A DNA stretch of 7,604 nt from Hungatella sp. UBA5982 (lineage in GTDB: Bacteria; Bacillota; Clostridia; Lachnospirales; Lachnospiraceae), in the NCBI GenBank assembly GCA_002429965.1, contig DJBG01000047.1:13826-21429 (forward strand), written 5' to 3'. Positions 5,487-7,604 of this stretch are shown in pieces. Position 1 is the first letter of the stretch. Each line of letters opens with the position of its first letter. The notes under the pieces are model-generated. The model had not been told where the DNA came from, did no database searches, and was given only the letters and a program-made list of their open reading frames with translations. The position numbers were made by a program, and so were the translations under genes.

Positions 5487-6716
5487 ATGGATATTTCCGT
5501 CAATGAGATCAGGGAAGCATTGGACTGGATGTCCTCTTATGGGAAAAACCAAACAGGAGGAATGACCAGGCTCCTTTATTCCAAGAGCTGGCTGGAGGTA
5601 CAGTTAGCTTTAAAGGAAAAATTTGAGCAAATAGGCATGGAAACCAGGTTTGACGAAGTGGGGAATTTATATGGAAGGATAATTGGAACGGAACCGGATT
5701 CCGGTACCATTGCCACTGGTTCCCATGTGGATACGGTAATGAATGGAGGGAACTTAGACGGCCAGCTAGGGATCTTTGGAGGATACTTAGCTGTTAAGAA
5801 CCTTTTTGAAAACCATGGAAGGCCGAAAAAGAATCTGGAGGTCATTTCCATGGCAGAAGAGGAGGGAAGCAGATTTCCCTATGTTTTCTGGGGAAGCAAA
5901 AACTTATTTGGCCTGGCGAAAAAAGAAGAGGTCGAAAATCTCACAGATTCAGTAGGGATCAAATTCGTAGATGCCATGCATGAGTGCGGGTTCGATTTTA
6001 AGAAGGATCCCGGCGGTTCCATGAATGATGTAAAGGCATTTATAGAGTTACATATCGAGCAGGGAAATACCCTTGAGATGGAAGGGAAATCCGTAGGGGT
6101 CATCACTGGGATCGTAGGGCAGAGAAGATATAACATCACCTTAAAAGGCGAAGCAAACCATGCCGGAACAACTCTCATGAAATACAGAAAGGATGTAATC
6201 CAGGTATTTTCTGAAATCGTATATGATTCCTTACATAAGGCAAGAGCCATAGGAGACCCGTTGGTATTGACCTTTGGAAAAATCGAAGTAAAACCAAATA
6301 CAGTAAATGTGGTTCCCGGAGAGGCACTGTTTACCATGGATTGCCGTCATACGGATCAGGCTCTTTTAAAAAGTATTACAACTGAGCTGGAAGAAAACAT
6401 GAAGCAGATTGCAAATAAGCATGGGGTGGAAATTATCATAGACCTATGGATGGATGAACCGCCTGTTCCAATGAATGATGATATGATCCGGCTCATAGAG
6501 AAGGTTTGTAGGGAAAAAGGCCTGAATTACCGGATGATGCACAGCGGCGCAGGCCATGATTCCCAGATCATAGCGCCCAGGATCCCTGCAGGCATGCTTT
6601 TTGTCCCAAGCATTAAGGGAATCAGCCATAATCCGGCGGAACGGACGGAACTTTTGGATTTGAAGCAGGGAATTGAGGCATTAAAGTCATCTCTATATGA
6701 ATTATCATATCAATAG
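5487..6716 (+). CDS. allC: Allantoate amidohydrolase (allantoate deiminase), M20 metallopeptidase family
   Basis: This cytosolic, two-metal (Mn/Zn) enzyme cleaves allantoate to ureidoglycine (then ureidoglycolate), ammonia and CO2 in purine and ureide breakdown, releasing nitrogen. The 409-aa length matches E. coli AllC (about 411). Recalled identities are long: GGMTRLLYS (24-32), ETRFDEVGNLYGR (52-64), MAEEEGSRFPYVFWGSKN (122-139), DPLVLTFGK (257-265), NTVNVVPG (271-278), HSGAGHD (352-358) and GISHNPAERT (378-387). Expected metal ligands are present: H80, D91, E125/E126, H189 and H381. R287 and N224/H225 of the dimerisation and substrate region are also present. These signatures favour AllC over N-carbamoyl-amino-acid hydrolases. 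One oddity is L230 where the family motif HAGTTPM has proline. The start is set by the AGGAGG site. The gene leads a two-gene operon with the transporter 17 bp downstream. Confidence 0.93.
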   Translation: MDISVNEIREALDWMSSYGKNQTGGMTRLLYSKSWLEVQLALKEKFEQIGMETRFDEVGNLYGRIIGTEPDSGTIATGSHVDTVMNGGNLDGQLGIFGGYLAVKNLFENHGRPKKNLEVISMAEEEGSRFPYVFWGSKNLFGLAKKEEVENLTDSVGIKFVDAMHECGFDFKKDPGGSMNDVKAFIELHIEQGNTLEMEGKSVGVITGIVGQRRYNITLKGEANHAGTTLMKYRKDVIQVFSEIVYDSLHKARAIGDPLVLTFGKIEVKPNTVNVVPGEALFTMDCRHTDQALLKSITTELEENMKQIANKHGVEIIIDLWMDEPPVPMNDDMIRLIEKVCREKGLNYRMMHSGAGHDSQIIAPRIPAGMLFVPSIKGISHNPAERTELLDLKQGIEALKSSLYELSYQ

Positions 6717-6733
6717 GAAAAGTGAGGGGCATT

Positions 6734-7604
6734 ATGGGAAATCAAAGTTTAGCAAAACAATTGCCAAAGGATTATTGGAAGACAGTCGTTTTTACCTTTT
6801 GTTTAGGCTGGGTGGTCATCTGGATCTACCGTTCCATGCTGTCACCCATTTATTCGGAAATCCAGGGGACAGTAGGGCAGCACTCCAACACGGCAATGGG
6901 ACTCATAGCAAGCTGTTATTTCTTTGGGTATACGTCGTTACAGATCCCATCCGGATTCTTAGTAGACAGATTCGGACAGAAAAAGGTTCTCATACCAGGC
7001 TTTCTCCTCTTTGCTATAGGAGCCTTCAGCATTGCCATGTCAAGGTCCCTTAATACGATTTACATTGGCAGCGTTTGCGCTGGTATAGGCTGCGGAACGT
7101 ATTACGGCGCTGCCTTTTCCTTAACAGCGGAACACGTGCCTCCTGAGAAAAAGGGAATCTCCACGGCGATCGTCAACAGCGGTTCTGCCCTGGGGCTGAT
7201 CCTTGGAATGACTGGCTCCAGCTTTATCGTTAAGACCCTGCATCTGCCCTGGCAGACAATGGTGACGATTTCAGGCAGCCTCATCGTGCTTTTAGTTATC
7301 TGGTTTGCCATTGCGATCAAGGACAGGGGAAGGCATAACGTCATTCAGAAAGAAAATAAAGGAAAAACAGAAGCTGTAGATTCAGGATCAGAGAAAAAGG
7401 TTTCCTTGCTTTCCCTTAACATGATTTCCTGCTACATACTGTATTTTTCCACCTGCTATGCCTATTATCTGATTGTGACCTGGCTTCCCAAATTCCTGGA
7501 ATCAGAGAGAGGGATCGCCGGCGGTATGATCGGACTTGTGGTCTCCATGATATCTGTTACGGCAGTACCGGGAGCGCTGTTCTTTGCAGGACTTTCCGAT
7601 AAGT
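6734..7604 (+). CDS. Major facilitator superfamily transporter, 3' end missing
   Basis: This integral membrane secondary transporter is open to the right edge: 290 codons are visible of a likely 400-450. The ATG at 6734 follows GAGGGG (6724-6729) and lies 17 bp after the allC stop, so the two genes are co-transcribed. Translation shows a short N-terminus, six hydrophobic segments up to about residue 195, a polar central loop (about 196-224), and helices seven and eight. The MFS signature between helices two and three is GFLVDRFGQKK (74-84), and its second-half copy begins at GLSDK (286-290). Arg33 in the first helix (WIYRSMLSP) resembles the arginine of anion-transporting MFS members, suggesting an acidic substrate. 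Given its partner, allantoate or another ureide is a reasonable guess, but this is inference. A frame at 6697-7053 on the same strand is a shadow of it. Confidence 0.9.
   Translation, partial: MGNQSLAKQLPKDYWKTVVFTFCLGWVVIWIYRSMLSPIYSEIQGTVGQHSNTAMGLIASCYFFGYTSLQIPSGFLVDRFGQKKVLIPGFLLFAIGAFSIAMSRSLNTIYIGSVCAGIGCGTYYGAAFSLTAEHVPPEKKGISTAIVNSGSALGLILGMTGSSFIVKTLHLPWQTMVTISGSLIVLLVIWFAIAIKDRGRHNVIQKENKGKTEAVDSGSEKKVSLLSLNMISCYILYFSTCYAYYLIVTWLPKFLESERGIAGGMIGLVVSMISVTAVPGALFFAGLSDK

Noticed and set aside
5879..6337. 152-codon minus-strand frame opposite allC
   Set aside because: It is antisense to strongly conserved AllC sequence and has no start signals; it is a shadow of a well-supported gene.
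6697..7053. 118-codon plus-strand frame after allC
   Set aside because: It lies out of frame inside the MFS gene, lacks its own ribosome binding site and gives a low-hydrophobicity product with no family resemblance.

Overview
The window reads as part of a low-to-mid GC Bacillota chromosome, most likely a Lachnospiraceae-type clostridium. That placement is an inference from strong AGGAGG ribosome binding sites, sigma-A-type promoters, Rho-independent terminators and the gene content; no taxonomic marker gene is present. I see no tRNA, rRNA, CRISPR array, insertion sequence or phage gene.

Left part (1-3083): the 3' end of a carbohydrate-type (CUT1) ABC importer operon. It holds a solute-binding protein cut by the window edge, then two permeases of MalF and MalG type, closed by a strong terminator. 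A perfect 12-bp hairpin sits between the binding protein and the first permease. It is the sort of element that lets binding protein be made in excess over the membrane subunits. No ATPase is present, so the system probably uses one encoded elsewhere.

Middle part (3084-5110): a small cysteine-rich protein (71 aa, DUF6485-like) lies behind a promoter with perfect consensus -35 and -10 boxes. A MATE-family efflux protein converges on it from the other strand. The two stop codons are only about 25 bp apart, with a hairpin between them that overlaps the MATE stop codon. Upstream of the MATE gene are a candidate promoter, an imperfect dyad, and a plus-strand terminator that belongs to no visible gene and may end a short untranslated RNA.

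Right part (5111-7604): about 375 bp of AT-rich DNA without a convincing gene, but with a perfect 9+9 bp palindrome. It leads into a two-gene operon. The first gene is allC, allantoate amidohydrolase, recognised by long stretches of near-identity to the E. coli enzyme as I remember it. The second, 17 bp downstream, is a major facilitator transporter open at the right edge. Together they suggest uptake and breakdown of a ureide such as allantoate, releasing ammonia as a nitrogen source.

I found no clear evidence of a wholly new biological system. The most worthwhile leads are the orphan terminator and possible small RNA, the small cysteine-rich protein with its unusually strong promoter, the allC-MFS pairing, and a Pro-to-Leu change in a conserved AllC motif.
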